Source: Methanosaeta sp. PtaU1.Bin112
Lineage (GTDB): Archaea > Halobacteriota > Methanosarcinia > Methanotrichales > Methanotrichaceae
Direction: 5' to 3'
NCBI GenBank assembly: GCA_002067705.1
Contig: MVRL01000087.1
Span: 20,690-84,689, forward strand
DNA: 64,000 nucleotides
The notes below the pieces were generated by a model. That model was not told where the DNA came from and did not search any database. It saw only the letters and a list, made by a program, of their open reading frames with translations. The position numbers and the translations under genes were made by a program. Each line of letters begins with the position of its first letter. Within the stretch, counting starts at the first letter, position 1. This document shows positions 16,057-25,212 of this stretch, piece by piece.

Positions 16057-16626
16057 TCAAACGTCCACTATAATCATGCCCGTCTTGAGATGGGCCAGAT
16101 CTTCGTCCGAGATGGTTGATTTAACTGCTCTCTCGCAGTCAATGGCGCTGTTTCCCAGGGGATCTTCGAGAATGAGGGTCAGAGGAAACCGTCCTTCCCT
16201 GGCAAGTGTGATCTTTTCCAGGATTTCTTCTCCTCTCCGAACGCTTTCCTGGCTTTCTGCCTCTCTGGCCGATCGGGTGGCAAAGCTTACCACACTTTCG
16301 ATTCGTTCCAGGACACCCTCGACATTGGTTACGTAAGAATCCGATGAGAATCCCGGCTCGACGTCTACGCCAATCTCAGGAATGCGTAGGGTACCACTGG
16401 ATGAACGAATCACTCTCGCGTCCAGATCCTCAATGCTCGTCACCGGCATGGTGAATCGCACCGGCTCCTTTTGCGTAAGGAGAATGGTATCGTTGTGTCT
16501 GAAGCCGCAGCAACAGACCCCGGCTATCACCAGGGCTTCTCCAAAATGGGGTATGTTCACAGTCTCCCAACTGAATTGCATCTCTTCTGAGCAGATGGGG
16601 CATCTCGCGCTGGTTGTAAGATTCAA
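16057..16626 (-). CDS. ZPR1-type zinc-finger protein
   Basis: A 189-residue archaeal ZPR1 homologue: one zinc finger (CPIC near residue 9, CCCGFRHND near residue 38) followed by the ZPR1 beta-barrel (VRFTMPVTSIEDLDARVIRSSSG, residues about 57-79, and GVLERI). Eukaryotic ZPR1 has two such modules and is linked to folding of translation factor eEF1A; the archaeal single-module form is uncharacterised. Its start overlaps the sepF stop by four bases, and cofD follows within two bases, so all three are co-translated. Confidence 0.88.
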   Translation of the reverse strand: MNLTTSARCPICSEEMQFSWETVNIPHFGEALVIAGVCCCGFRHNDTILLTQKEPVRFTMPVTSIEDLDARVIRSSSGTLRIPEIGVDVEPGFSSDSYVTNVEGVLERIESVVSFATRSAREAESQESVRRGEEILEKITLAREGRFPLTLILEDPLGNSAIDCERAVKSTISDEDLAHLKTGMIIVDV

Positions 16627-16988
16627 TCTTTGCTCCCGACCACCATCTCGCGGTCGATCTTTATGCCGCTAGGCACCAGAATTATCAGATCATCACCAAC
16701 TCCGGCAATATCTCCGGTGACATCATCGATTGCTTTTTTAAGTTCACCAATGGCTCGATCCAGAGCGGCCTTATCCCTCTTCAGACCGGCAATATCCACC
16801 AGGATTATATTGCCAGCGTAAATTTCCTGTTTAATCTCGGGAAGGACTTCAACCCTTCCCAGCTCAGCTACCCTTAAAATGATATCCGGGGAGCCGCTGC
16901 CTTCCTCGAACTGACCAAGATCGACCTCGGAGTAATCCTGCTCCTTAGACTTTCCAATGAGCTTGAGCTTTTCTAGGAATCCTGCCAT
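16623..16988 (-). CDS. sepF: Cell-division protein SepF
   Basis: A 121-residue SepF (former DUF552). In archaea with FtsZ, SepF anchors FtsZ filaments to the membrane through an N-terminal amphipathic helix, here MAGFLEKLKLIG, and dimerises by the C-terminal domain (GNIILVDIAGLKRDKAALDRA and GDDLIILVPSGIKI, residues about 59-112). Length is typical of the archaeal form. A TATA element at 17022-17032 marks it as first gene of an operon with zpr1 and cofD. Confidence 0.92.
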   Translation of the reverse strand: MAGFLEKLKLIGKSKEQDYSEVDLGQFEEGSGSPDIILRVAELGRVEVLPEIKQEIYAGNIILVDIAGLKRDKAALDRAIGELKKAIDDVTGDIAGVGDDLIILVPSGIKIDREMVVGSKD

Positions 16989-17021
16989 CTATAAACCCCG
17001 CTAGCAAAATGTGTATTATTA

Positions 17022-17032
17022 TATTTATATTT
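17022..17032 (-). promoter_or_regulatory. TATA box of the sepF-zpr1-cofD operon
   Basis: The minus strand reads aaatataaata, centred about 39 bases upstream of the sepF ATG. Confidence 0.6.
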
Positions 17033-17039
17033 AACGCAG

Positions 17040-17219
17040 TTACATGTTCACGAGTTTCAACCCCACGAAGCCCATGATCACCATGAAGAGCAGGACGATC
17101 AAAGCAAAGCTCGAAGACCTCATCTCGGCAGGAAGGACCATTTGTGCTCCTAAAATGAGGACGATCATCAGAAATACCAGACCAGTACTCAATCCAATCT
17201 CAAGCCAATTCTTCTTCAC
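17040..17219 (-). CDS. 59-residue two-span membrane protein
   Basis: An ORF starting with GTG at 17219, eleven bases after a GGAGG site that begins right after the cofG stop. The protein reads (V)KKNWLEIGLSTGLVFLMIVL, then a loop QMVLPAEMRSSS, then FALIVLLFMVIMGFVGLKLVNM. That gives two hydrophobic helices joined by a short polar loop. It is the last gene of the egsA-UPF0179-cofG operon. No family recognised. Confidence 0.55.
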   Translation of the reverse strand: MKKNWLEIGLSTGLVFLMIVLILGAQMVLPAEMRSSSFALIVLLFMVIMGFVGLKLVNM

Positions 17220-17239
17220 AAGACTATTGTCCTCCTGCC

Positions 17240-18241
17240 TTAGAAGATATACTTTTTCGCCCGAAGGCCGTCCTCCCCGGCCAGATCACTCACCAGCGAT
17301 CGGGTTCTATGGCCATGCCATCCCAGGGCAATAAAGCGAGGATAAACAGGCAGCCTCTCTCTCAAGCTATAGGCCGAGAGATGGTGGTGCAGCTCTTCTT
17401 CGCCCGGCCAGGGACAATCTGGATTAATGCTGTCAACGGTAACAGAGCTAATTCCTCCAAGATCATTCGCACCTACATCAAGAGCTGGTCGCGGGTCCAC
17501 CAGGTTTGGGGGGATTTGGATCGCTACCTCAGCAGGAAGAATCCTGCGCGCCATCTCCACCGTTCTGCACAGGTCCGCCATTTCCGGTCGGGGCGCATTC
17601 TCCAGATCAGTCCCAAGCTTCGGATCCAGAGGCTGGATGATAACCTCCTGAATATGGCCATAGTTACTTTGCAGCTGGGCAATCTTGCCGACCGCTTCTA
17701 TCCGGTCCTGCATGCTCTCTCCAATGCCGATCAGTATGCCGGTGGTAAAGGGAATGCGAAGCTCTCCGGTCATGGCTATGTACTGCAGCCTATGGTCCGG
17801 TCTCTTGCCGGGCGATCTTTCGTGGGCCTGCACCTTTGCAGTCGTCTCCAGCATCAGTCCCATTGAGGCATTAAAGGGCTGCAAGCGCAGTAGGTCCTCC
17901 CGATCCAGCAGGCCGGCATTGCAGTGCGGCAGGAGACCGAACTCTATGGCCATCTCGCATAGCTCGACCATGTAGTCGATCAAATCTGCGATGCCAGATT
18001 TTGCCTGCAGACGATCAAAGCCAGCAACAGCCCAGGGCGCTTCACCCATAGTAAAAAGCGCCTCACTGCATCCGTGAAGAGCTCCCTGTTCCAATAAACG
18101 CGCTGCTTCGGTTCTGGAGAGCAGATGGGCATCTCGAAGTTCCTTTCGAAAAGAGCAATATCCGCAGCGATTCCTGCAGAGATCTGTCACGGGAAGAAAA
18201 ATATTTTTAGAGTAGGTAACTGTTTTCATCATTGGATTCAT
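17240..18241 (-). CDS. cofG: 7,8-didemethyl-8-hydroxy-5-deazariboflavin (Fo) synthase subunit CofG
   Basis: A 333-residue radical-SAM enzyme. The CX3CX2C cluster motif (CRNRCGYC, residues 22-29) binds the 4Fe-4S cluster that activates S-adenosylmethionine. CofG, with CofH, joins tyrosine and a flavin precursor into Fo, the chromophore of F420. Other signatures are TMGEAPW near residue 64, [13 protein letters not shown] near residue 160 and [10 protein letters not shown] near residue 200. CofH is not in this window. It begins three bases after the UPF0179 stop. Together with cofD at 15162 it places two F420 genes within 3 kb. Confidence 0.95.
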   Translation of the reverse strand: MNPMMKTVTYSKNIFLPVTDLCRNRCGYCSFRKELRDAHLLSRTEAARLLEQGALHGCSEALFTMGEAPWAVAGFDRLQAKSGIADLIDYMVELCEMAIEFGLLPHCNAGLLDREDLLRLQPFNASMGLMLETTAKVQAHERSPGKRPDHRLQYIAMTGELRIPFTTGILIGIGESMQDRIEAVGKIAQLQSNYGHIQEVIIQPLDPKLGTDLENAPRPEMADLCRTVEMARRILPAEVAIQIPPNLVDPRPALDVGANDLGGISSVTVDSINPDCPWPGEEELHHHLSAYSLRERLPVYPRFIALGWHGHRTRSLVSDLAGEDGLRAKKYIF

Positions 18242-18244
18242 TAT

Positions 18245-18694
18245 TCAGCGACGAAACTCCACCAGCTTCAAGATATTTCCGAGCGGACAGTCTTCCGGAG
18301 CCTCGCCCACGATATCCACAATGGTGCATCTTTCGCCATCCTTCAGTCCAGATGGATGGCACATATCATACATGCTGCATTCGGAATCATCGCATTTAAC
18401 GGCTTCAAAGACTATCTTAGAACCTGGAAATGCTTTTCTGGCGTCAAAGGCGGCGATTATTGGACTTTCTGCTACCTCTACCGCCCTCACTCCAGCCTCA
18501 TGGATAGGACAATCATGGATCAGATCTCCCCGTGTCCCCAGTATTCTGTAGCGCCTTCTAGGCTCCAGATTGATACACGTGTTTCTTAGCTTGCAGGTCT
18601 CGCATTCAGGGGTGGCGCCCATGAAGGTGAACTCCAGGCCAATGCTGGCCAGCTTCGTTCCGATCAATGTAATTTGTGTGGATGCTTCAGACAT
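18245..18694 (-). CDS. UPF0179 family protein
   Basis: A 149-residue protein of UPF0179 (COG1860), conserved in Euryarchaeota without known function. It has eight or nine cysteines in pairs ([10 protein letters not shown] near residue 31, CSMYDMC near residue 106, plus CPI and CPLG), which suggests an Fe-S or zinc site. It lies between egsA (33 bases upstream) and cofG (3 bases downstream) in one operon. The F420 and lipid neighbours give no firm functional hint. Confidence 0.88.
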   Translation of the reverse strand: MSEASTQITLIGTKLASIGLEFTFMGATPECETCKLRNTCINLEPRRRYRILGTRGDLIHDCPIHEAGVRAVEVAESPIIAAFDARKAFPGSKIVFEAVKCDDSECSMYDMCHPSGLKDGERCTIVDIVGEAPEDCPLGNILKLVEFRR

Positions 18695-18727
18695 GGTTTA
18701 TTCTCCTTTTTCATGATTATTATCAAA

Positions 18728-19777
18728 TCAGATTATCCCGGTCGCTTCTGCAGCCTTTTCTGCCGCTATTTTGTTCAGACCCAAATCCAGTATGGTATAG
18801 CGTTCCGGTCGAATTTCGCGGGCATTTACAAGGGCCAGGATTACGCTATCTGCATCTAAATTCGCTTCTGCAGCTGAGGTAGGTGCACCGACCAACTCCA
18901 GCGCCCTTTTTATCATCTTCCAATCTCCGCCATGCAGGTACATCATCATTATGGTGCCCAGACCGCAGAGCTCTCCATGCAGAGCCCTTCCCGGTGCAAT
19001 CTTGTTCATGGCATGAGCGAACTTATGCTCTGAGCCGCTTGCCGGACGCGACGACCCGGCTATGCTCATTGCCACTCCACTGGATATCAGGGCTTTGATT
19101 ACTATGCGAGCTGATTCTTCCAGTCCGGGCCGAATGTCTGCTGCCAGCTCTACAATCATGCGCGCCGTCATGCTGGAGAGCGCGGAAGCATATTCGCTGT
19201 ACTCCTCATCTCTCAGGCGATGAGCCAGTTGCCAGTCCAGGATGGCAGTGTAATTGGATATGATGTCGCCGCACCCCGCTGATAGAAGCCTGGCAGGAGC
19301 CTGAGATATTATCTGGCTGTCCGCTACAATTGCCAGAGGGGATTGAGCCTTGATGGATGTAGTCTCCCCGTTAATCGTTAAAGATGCCTGGGATGAGCAG
19401 ATGCCGTCATGCGAAGCCGCAGTGGGGACCGAGAGAAAAGGCACACAGACCCCCAGTGAAGCGAGCTTGGCGATATCTATCGATCTGCCCCCTCCAGCCC
19501 CGATCAGAAAGCCAGCTTTTCTCTCCTGTGCCAGGAGCTTTACGCGATCTACTTCCTCCAGCTTGGAGGCGCTGCAAACGATGGTTTCGAACTCGTAGCC
19601 TCGGCTTTCCAGGAGATCTGATATGGTTTTTCCTATCACATTCCGGGTACGCGGGCCGGAGATGATAAGGGCTGGCCCTTGCAGCTGGAGCTGACGGCAG
19701 ATATCGGGCAACTCCTGTATAGCGCCACTGCCTACCGCTACAATGCGCGGGAGTTCCATCCACCTAGATCCGATCAT
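18728..19777 (-). CDS. egsA: sn-Glycerol-1-phosphate dehydrogenase
   Basis: A 349-residue member of the iron/zinc alcohol-dehydrogenase-like family. It reduces dihydroxyacetone phosphate to sn-glycerol-1-phosphate, the step that sets the archaeal stereochemistry of membrane lipids. Signatures: GAGGGRSIDIAKLAS near residue 93 (nucleotide binding), FLSVPTAASHDGICS near residue 113, and the metal ligands in the HKFAHAMNKIAPGRALHGELCG block (residues about 250-271). A GGTGAGAG ribosome-binding site precedes the ATG. It heads the operon egsA-UPF0179-cofG-small membrane protein. Confidence 0.95.
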   Translation of the reverse strand: MIGSRWMELPRIVAVGSGAIQELPDICRQLQLQGPALIISGPRTRNVIGKTISDLLESRGYEFETIVCSASKLEEVDRVKLLAQERKAGFLIGAGGGRSIDIAKLASLGVCVPFLSVPTAASHDGICSSQASLTINGETTSIKAQSPLAIVADSQIISQAPARLLSAGCGDIISNYTAILDWQLAHRLRDEEYSEYASALSSMTARMIVELAADIRPGLEESARIVIKALISSGVAMSIAGSSRPASGSEHKFAHAMNKIAPGRALHGELCGLGTIMMMYLHGGDWKMIKRALELVGAPTSAAEANLDADSVILALVNAREIRPERYTILDLGLNKIAAEKAAEATGII

Positions 19778-19827
19778 TGCTCTCTCACCAGCGAAAAAAC
19801 AGGGTAAGATAATAGTGGTCTATTGCG

Positions 19828-19838
19828 ATATAAAATCA
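19828..19838 (-). promoter_or_regulatory. TATA box of the egsA operon
   Basis: The minus strand reads gattttatatc about 55 bases upstream of the egsA ATG; it lies in the short gap after the convergently placed ABC ATPase gene end. Confidence 0.5.
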
Positions 19839-19842
19839 TATG

Positions 19843-20601
19843 CTAACAGGTCACAATCTCAGAGCGCAGATCGCCGAGTATGCGATCCCTTATGACATTT
19901 ACCGCGGAGCTGGTTCTGTTGCGGGGGCGGGTGATGGGTATCTCAATGATGTCCTTAATCCTCCCCGGTCGAGCAGACATGATGACGATGCGGTCCGCGA
20001 GGTAGATGGCTTCGTCAACGCTGTGGGTCACAAAGACAACGGTCTTTCTCTCCTCTTGCCAGATGCGCAGGAGCTCAGCCTGCATGAGGTTGCGAGTCTG
20101 GGCGTCCAGGGCTCCAAATGGCTCATCCATGAGCAGCGCTTTAGGGCGGTTGACCAGAGCGCGGGCGATCGCCACCCTCTGCTTCATCCCCCCAGATAGC
20201 TCATGAGGATACCGTGTTTCAAATCGTTCCAGGCCCACCATCTTGAGATATTGCCTGCCCTGAGCCAGTCGCTCTCCAGCAGGTATGCCCTTTAATTCCA
20301 GGCCGAAGATGATGTTGTCTATGACCGTTCTCCAGGGAAATAATGAGTATTCCTGGAAGACCATGCCCCTCTCAGGGCCAGGACCTCTTATGGGATCGCC
20401 ATCAAGGGTCACTGTGCCTTCCGTCGCTTCTTCGAGACCTGCCACTATGCGCAGCAGTGTAGTCTTGCCGCAGCCTGATGGGCCGATAAAGCAGATAAAT
20501 TCATTTTCCTCTATCTCCAGGTTGATGTCCTGAAGGGCTATCATCTCTTTTCCGTCCGCAAAGAATTGCTTGGATACTCCCTTGATCTCCAGCAGAGCCA
20601 T
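19843..20601 (-). CDS. ABC transporter ATP-binding protein, nitrate/sulfonate/taurine (SsuB/TauB) type
   Basis: A 252-residue ATPase from the ATG at 20601. Walker A is GPSGCGKTT near residue 38, the Q-loop is [14 protein letters not shown] near residue 77, the ABC signature is LSGGMKQR near residue 134, Walker B is [12 protein letters not shown] near residue 154, and the H-loop is FVTHSVDEA. The SLFPWRTV block marks the NitT/TauT family, which imports nitrate, sulfonates, taurine or related solutes. No permease or substrate-binding protein gene is next to it in this window, which is unusual for this family. Four TGTCA repeats lie upstream. Confidence 0.9.
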   Translation of the reverse strand: MALLEIKGVSKQFFADGKEMIALQDINLEIEENEFICFIGPSGCGKTTLLRIVAGLEEATEGTVTLDGDPIRGPGPERGMVFQEYSLFPWRTVIDNIIFGLELKGIPAGERLAQGRQYLKMVGLERFETRYPHELSGGMKQRVAIARALVNRPKALLMDEPFGALDAQTRNLMQAELLRIWQEERKTVVFVTHSVDEAIYLADRIVIMSARPGRIKDIIEIPITRPRNRTSSAVNVIRDRILGDLRSEIVTC

Positions 20602-20664
20602 TCGGGCTAGGGTATCGCTGCGGTTAGGTATAGATCTTTCTATTCGAGGTGGTAGTGTACGCGC

Positions 20665-20692
20665 TGTCAATTGTCAGATTTGTCAAATGTCA
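20665..20692. promoter_or_regulatory. Operator-like direct repeats (TGTCA x 4)
   Basis: Four TGTCA pentamers start at 20665, 20672, 20681 and 20688, arranged as two near-identical 12-mers (tgtcaattgtca and tgtcaaatgtca) 16 bases apart. They lie in the divergent gap between the ABC ATPase (start 20601) and the surface-protein gene (start 20773), a suitable place for a regulator site. Confidence 0.5.
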
Positions 20693-20740
20693 GAGCTTGT
20701 TCATGTTTTTTCCGCTTGATCGTAGCTAATCATTAAAAAA

Positions 20741-20750
20741 ATATAAATAG
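20741..20750 (+). promoter_or_regulatory. TATA box of the 1479-aa surface-protein gene
   Basis: The run atataaatag preceded by an A tract lies about 28 bases upstream of the ATG at 20773, predicting an almost leaderless mRNA. Confidence 0.7.
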
Positions 20751-20772
20751 ATTGAACGAATAACAGAATTTG

Positions 20773-23700
20773 ATGCGGATTGCCTTTGTATGCGAGTCTG
20801 TATGCCCAATCGCCGCTTTATTAGTAATGATTTTCTATGCCAATAATGTCTTTGCCGATACGTCAAATGATGAGAATGTAAGCATGCAACACGATTCTAA
20901 AATTATCAATCCGATCGCCTGGAATGATGAAGTTGACGAGATCAATAGCTCAGAGGCGGTCTCATCAATTCATCCAATGCCACTTACCTTGAAGGAGTAT
21001 CGTTGGAATGGAATGTCTGGCTCTATAAACTCCAGCGCCTCGATGTTCAAAGACGATCAAGGCCAAACCCACATCCTGGCACGAGGTCCAGATAATGAGC
21101 TTTGGGATAACGTTGATGGAGTCTGGCAAGGGGTGGGAGGAGCTATAGCCTCTGACCCTTGCGCAGTCAAAGATAATCTGGGCGTGGTCCATATTTTTGC
21201 CATCGGGAGTGATAGCGCTCTCTTTGATTGGGTATCGGGCACTGGTTGGGTAAATTTGGGTGGCCATCTCACCTCTAATCCAAGCGCGGCTCTGTCTCCG
21301 GATGGGCATATCAAGATAGCAGCAAAGAGCAGTGACGATGAATTATTGATAAAAGATCTGACCACGGGTGAATGGTCGAATCTTGGCGGCAAAATTGAGT
21401 CGAATCCCCAGCTGATTTTCGATATTCAGGGCAAAATGCATGTTCTGGCACAAGGGAGGAGCGGAGCCCTCTGGGACAACGTAGACGGCACCTGGCAAAA
21501 CCATTCGGGGATGGTTGCATCTGATCCCCGGCCGATCATTAACCCATTTAATCCGGGAGTCATTTTAACCTCTGTTCGTGGTGAGAATGGTGCTCTGTGG
21601 ATCAATTCTCTGGATACCGCATCGGGCATCTCTACATGGACCGATCTTGGCGGCACGATTGTGGGAGTTCCATCACCTTCTGTAGATACTGATGGTGTGC
21701 TACATAACTTTGTTCGGGGCAGTGATGGCGGGCTATGGGATAATGCGGACGGCAGCTGGTATAGCCTGGGCGGTTCTATTATCTCGGATCCAAGCGTCTT
21801 TCGGGATAGAGACGGAAAGCTGCATGTTTCAGCTGCAGGCCAAGGCAATGAATTGTGGATCAACACCGTGGGAATGGGCAGGACGCCCACAACTTTGGTA
21901 GGCTCATTTGCCTGTGACGAAAATAAAATACAGTCCGCAATAGACGCAATGAGTTCAGGCGGAATAATAAAGATACTCAGTGGCAGCTACCCTGAGAATG
22001 TGGTCCTCAACAAAAACGTGACTATTATCGGAATGGGCAATCCTACCGTAACAAGCTTTACGCTCAATGCGATATTAGGAATCGGCTCCAGCGGAATAAC
22101 TGCTCCCATAGTGGTCGTGAACGCCGGATCAAGCATCCTGCAGGCAATTGAGCTGGCAAGTTCAGGCGCGTCGATAAGGATAAACGGGGCAGTAGGATAC
22201 ATTTACAGCGATGATTTAACCCAGAGCTTTTATGAAAAAGGCATTACCTTAAATGGTGTCGATAATCCGGAAACGAAGAGCATTTCCCTGGACCAGGATG
22301 TAGCTGGAAAGATCAGTGGCATTGTAGCCAATACTGTAAACGTGAATCCCGGTGCCAGCATATTGCAGGCGATCGATCTGGCAAACACGGGCGCGCTAGT
22401 CAATGTAAACGGAGCTTTTGGGTTTACTTACAGCGATGACCTAGACCAGAGCTTCTATGCTAAAGGAATCGTCCTTATCGGCATCAATAATCCCGTCATC
22501 AACAGCTTCACACTGACTCAAGACGCAGCTGGAACGATTAGTGGCATTGTATCCAATACAGTAAACGTAAATCCTGATGCCAGGATACTGCAAGCAATTG
22601 AACTGGCAAATGCTGGCGGGTCCATCAACATAAATGGAGCGGAAGGATATACCTATAGCGATGACCTCACCCAGGGCTTCTATAAAAAAAACATCTCTCT
22701 GGCTGGATTCAATAATCCCGTCATCAACAGCTTCACATTGACACAGGACATAGCTGGGAAGATCTGTGGCATTGCGGTCAATACTGTAAATGTGAATCCT
22801 AATGCCAGCATCCTGCAGGCAATTGAACTAGCAAACACGGGCGCGCAAGTTATGGTAAACGGTGAAGTGGGATACACTTACAACGATGATCTAACCCAGG
22901 AATTCTATGCAAGAGGCATCACCTTAATTGGCATCGATAACCCGGAAACGAAGAGCATTACCCTTGACCAGGACGTAGATGGAAGGATCCGCGGCATTGC
23001 AGCCAATACATTAAACGTTAATGCAAATGCAAAGATACTGCAGGCAATTGAACTGGCAAATACATGCGCGAAAATTATAGTAAATGGGTCCGCGGGATAT
23101 GCTTACGGCGATGACCTGGACCAGAGCTTTAATGCAAAAGGCATCGTGCTTATTGGTGTAAATGATCCCGTTATCAACAGCTTCACGCTGACTCAGGACG
23201 TAGCTGGAACGATCAGTGGCATTGCAGCCAATACTGTAAATGTGAATCCTGATGCCAGAATACTGCAGGCAATTGATCTGGCAAATGCTGGCGGGTCGGT
23301 CAATATAAACGGGGCAGTTGGATACACTTACGACGACGATCTTGTCCAGGGCTTTTATGCTAAAGGCATCACCTTGATCGGCATCAATAATCCGGTGACA
23401 AAGAGCATCTCACTGGACCAGGATGTAGCTGGAAAGATCAATGGCATTGCAGCCAATACTGTAAATGTGAATCCTGATGCCAGCATCCTGCAGGCAATCG
23501 ATCTGGCAAATGCTGGCGGGTCGGTCAATGTAAACGGGGCAGAAGGATACACGTACAGCGATGACCTGACCCAGAGCTTCTATGCAAAAGGTATCGCCTT
23601 AACAGGATTTGATAGCCCGGTGACAAAGAGCATCTCACTGGACCAGGATGTAGCCGGAAAGATCAGTGGCATAAATGCCAATGTAGCAAATGTTCTCAAT

Positions 23701-25212
23701 CCCAATGCAAAGATACAGGATGGTATCCTCCTTGTCTCCTCTGCAGGAACGGTCAACGTGGCATCTGGGACTTATAAGGAGAACATTGTCGTTGACAAGT
23801 CACTGACCTTAAACGGTGTGGGAGCGGGCAGCAGTATAGTGGACGGCAATAATGCGGGCTCTGTGTGCACAATGGGCAAGGATGATGCCCATGTGAACGT
23901 TTCTCTTTCGGGCATAACGTTAACCGGTGGCACTGGCACTTCCGATGCCGGTGGGACATCTGGCGGTGGGATCCTCAACTATGGCAACTTGATGGTAACG
24001 GGCTGCGCGATATCTGGAAACACGGCAGGCTGCGGCGGCGGCATTCAAAATTTCGGCATAGCGACTATATCCGATTCCACAGTATCGAGCAACATCGCCC
24101 AAACCGATGGTGGAGGGATTTGGAGCAGTGGAACCCTAAACCTGAAAGATAGCGACATATCCGGCAATATCGCAGAAGAGAGCGGTGGAGGCATCGGCAA
24201 CAGTGGAACTTTGGACCTGCAAGCAGGCAGCGTTAGCGGCAATACCGCTTTATGGGGTGGCGGGATTAGCAACAGTGGTTCCATGACACTAAAAAGCGGC
24301 AGCATAGCGGAGAACACAGCAATTGAGGGCGGGGGGATTAGAAATAGCGGAACCCTGACCCTGAAAGGCGGCAGCATAAATGTAAATGCTGCAAATGTGA
24401 ACGGCGGCGGGATCGGCAATAGTGGAACCTTGAACCTTCATGGAGGCAGCATAACCGGAAACAAGGCGGTCTATGGTGGCGGGATCGGCAACAGCGGCAC
24501 GCTAACTCAGAGTAGCGGCATCATAGCGGAGAACACAGCAACCAACGGCGGCGGGATTTTCAGCGACAACCATGGCACAATAAACGTGGTAGGAGGCAAC
24601 ATAGACAGGAACATCGCTAATTCGAGCGGTGGCGGAATTTACAGCTTGGGTAGCACTGTGAACATAGATGGCGGCGGCATAACAAAAAACACTGCAAACG
24701 TAAGTGGTGGCGGGATCTACGGCAACAGCTATGTCACAATGAACCTATTAGGCGGAGGGATCGTCGAGAACTCTGCGGTCTATTACGGTGGTGGGATTTA
24801 CAGCCAGGGCACTGCACATCTGCATGGAAGCAACATTACTGGGAACAATGCATCGGACGGAGGGGGAATTTACAGCAGCGGAGCCATTACCATGAGCAGC
24901 GGCAGTATAGATCGCAACGCTGCAAATAACGGTTCAGGCGGCGGATGTTTCAATGCAGGGACCTTAGACTTGAGCGGAGGCATCATAGCCGAGAACGAGG
25001 CAATCAATGGCGGGGGAGTTTATTCAGCCATCGATTCGCACATTGCGTTTGATGGCGTGCAGGTTTTTGTAAGATTTAACAAGGCACATCTGCCATCGCC
25101 TTCAGAGTATAGCTGGTATCAGGGATGGGGAGTCTATCTGGAAGATGGCACGCCTGATATAAAATGCAATTTTGATCAGGCCACACAAGTGACTGGCAAT
25201 ATCCTGGCTTAG
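20773..25212 (+). CDS. Secreted 1479-residue modular surface protein: beta-propeller, 75-residue repeats, right-handed beta-helix
   Basis: A signal peptide (MRIAFVCESVCPIAALLVMI, then FYANNVFA) is followed by about seven blades of roughly 40 residues (residues 76-370), each with a HILARGPDNELWDN-like and a WxxLGGxIxSxP-like strand, as in seven-bladed lectin-type propellers. Residues 445-969 are seven 75-residue repeats with the core ILQAIDLANAG, YTYSDDLTQSFY and NPVxxSxxLxQDVAGxISGI. Residues 970-1440 carry many GGGIxNSGTL, GNTAxxGGGI units typical of pectate-lyase-like or Pmp-type beta-helices. No C-terminal anchor is visible. The likely role is adhesion or sheath interaction (inference). 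Confidence 0.85.
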   Translation: MRIAFVCESVCPIAALLVMIFYANNVFADTSNDENVSMQHDSKIINPIAWNDEVDEINSSEAVSSIHPMPLTLKEYRWNGMSGSINSSASMFKDDQGQTHILARGPDNELWDNVDGVWQGVGGAIASDPCAVKDNLGVVHIFAIGSDSALFDWVSGTGWVNLGGHLTSNPSAALSPDGHIKIAAKSSDDELLIKDLTTGEWSNLGGKIESNPQLIFDIQGKMHVLAQGRSGALWDNVDGTWQNHSGMVASDPRPIINPFNPGVILTSVRGENGALWINSLDTASGISTWTDLGGTIVGVPSPSVDTDGVLHNFVRGSDGGLWDNADGSWYSLGGSIISDPSVFRDRDGKLHVSAAGQGNELWINTVGMGRTPTTLVGSFACDENKIQSAIDAMSSGGIIKILSGSYPENVVLNKNVTIIGMGNPTVTSFTLNAILGIGSSGITAPIVVVNAGSSILQAIELASSGASIRINGAVGYIYSDDLTQSFYEKGITLNGVDNPETKSISLDQDVAGKISGIVANTVNVNPGASILQAIDLANTGALVNVNGAFGFTYSDDLDQSFYAKGIVLIGINNPVINSFTLTQDAAGTISGIVSNTVNVNPDARILQAIELANAGGSININGAEGYTYSDDLTQGFYKKNISLAGFNNPVINSFTLTQDIAGKICGIAVNTVNVNPNASILQAIELANTGAQVMVNGEVGYTYNDDLTQEFYARGITLIGIDNPETKSITLDQDVDGRIRGIAANTLNVNANAKILQAIELANTCAKIIVNGSAGYAYGDDLDQSFNAKGIVLIGVNDPVINSFTLTQDVAGTISGIAANTVNVNPDARILQAIDLANAGGSVNINGAVGYTYDDDLVQGFYAKGITLIGINNPVTKSISLDQDVAGKINGIAANTVNVNPDASILQAIDLANAGGSVNVNGAEGYTYSDDLTQSFYAKGIALTGFDSPVTKSISLDQDVAGKISGINANVANVLNPNAKIQDGILLVSSAGTVNVASGTYKENIVVDKSLTLNGVGAGSSIVDGNNAGSVCTMGKDDAHVNVSLSGITLTGGTGTSDAGGTSGGGILNYGNLMVTGCAISGNTAGCGGGIQNFGIATISDSTVSSNIAQTDGGGIWSSGTLNLKDSDISGNIAEESGGGIGNSGTLDLQAGSVSGNTALWGGGISNSGSMTLKSGSIAENTAIEGGGIRNSGTLTLKGGSINVNAANVNGGGIGNSGTLNLHGGSITGNKAVYGGGIGNSGTLTQSSGIIAENTATNGGGIFSDNHGTINVVGGNIDRNIANSSGGGIYSLGSTVNIDGGGITKNTANVSGGGIYGNSYVTMNLLGGGIVENSAVYYGGGIYSQGTAHLHGSNITGNNASDGGGIYSSGAITMSSGSIDRNAANNGSGGGCFNAGTLDLSGGIIAENEAINGGGVYSAIDSHIAFDGVQVFVRFNKAHLPSPSEYSWYQGWGVYLEDGTPDIKCNFDQATQVTGNILA
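22105..23679 (+). repeat. Seven tandem 225-bp repeats within the surface-protein gene
   Basis: Repeats begin at 22105, 22330, 22555, 22780, 23005, 23230 and 23455 with exactly constant length. Each encodes 75 residues. Two alternating C-terminal versions occur (NSFTLTQD and KSISLDQD or similar), which suggests duplication in blocks and exchange between units. Confidence 0.9.

Noticed and set aside
22105..23679. Possible repetitive mobile or CRISPR-like element
   Set aside because: The repeats are in-frame 225-bp units coding for protein domains with no spacers.
23753..24419. Minus-strand ORFs rich in Pro/Leu (for example 24045-24419)
   Set aside because: They are antisense readings of the GGGI-type repeats of the surface protein.
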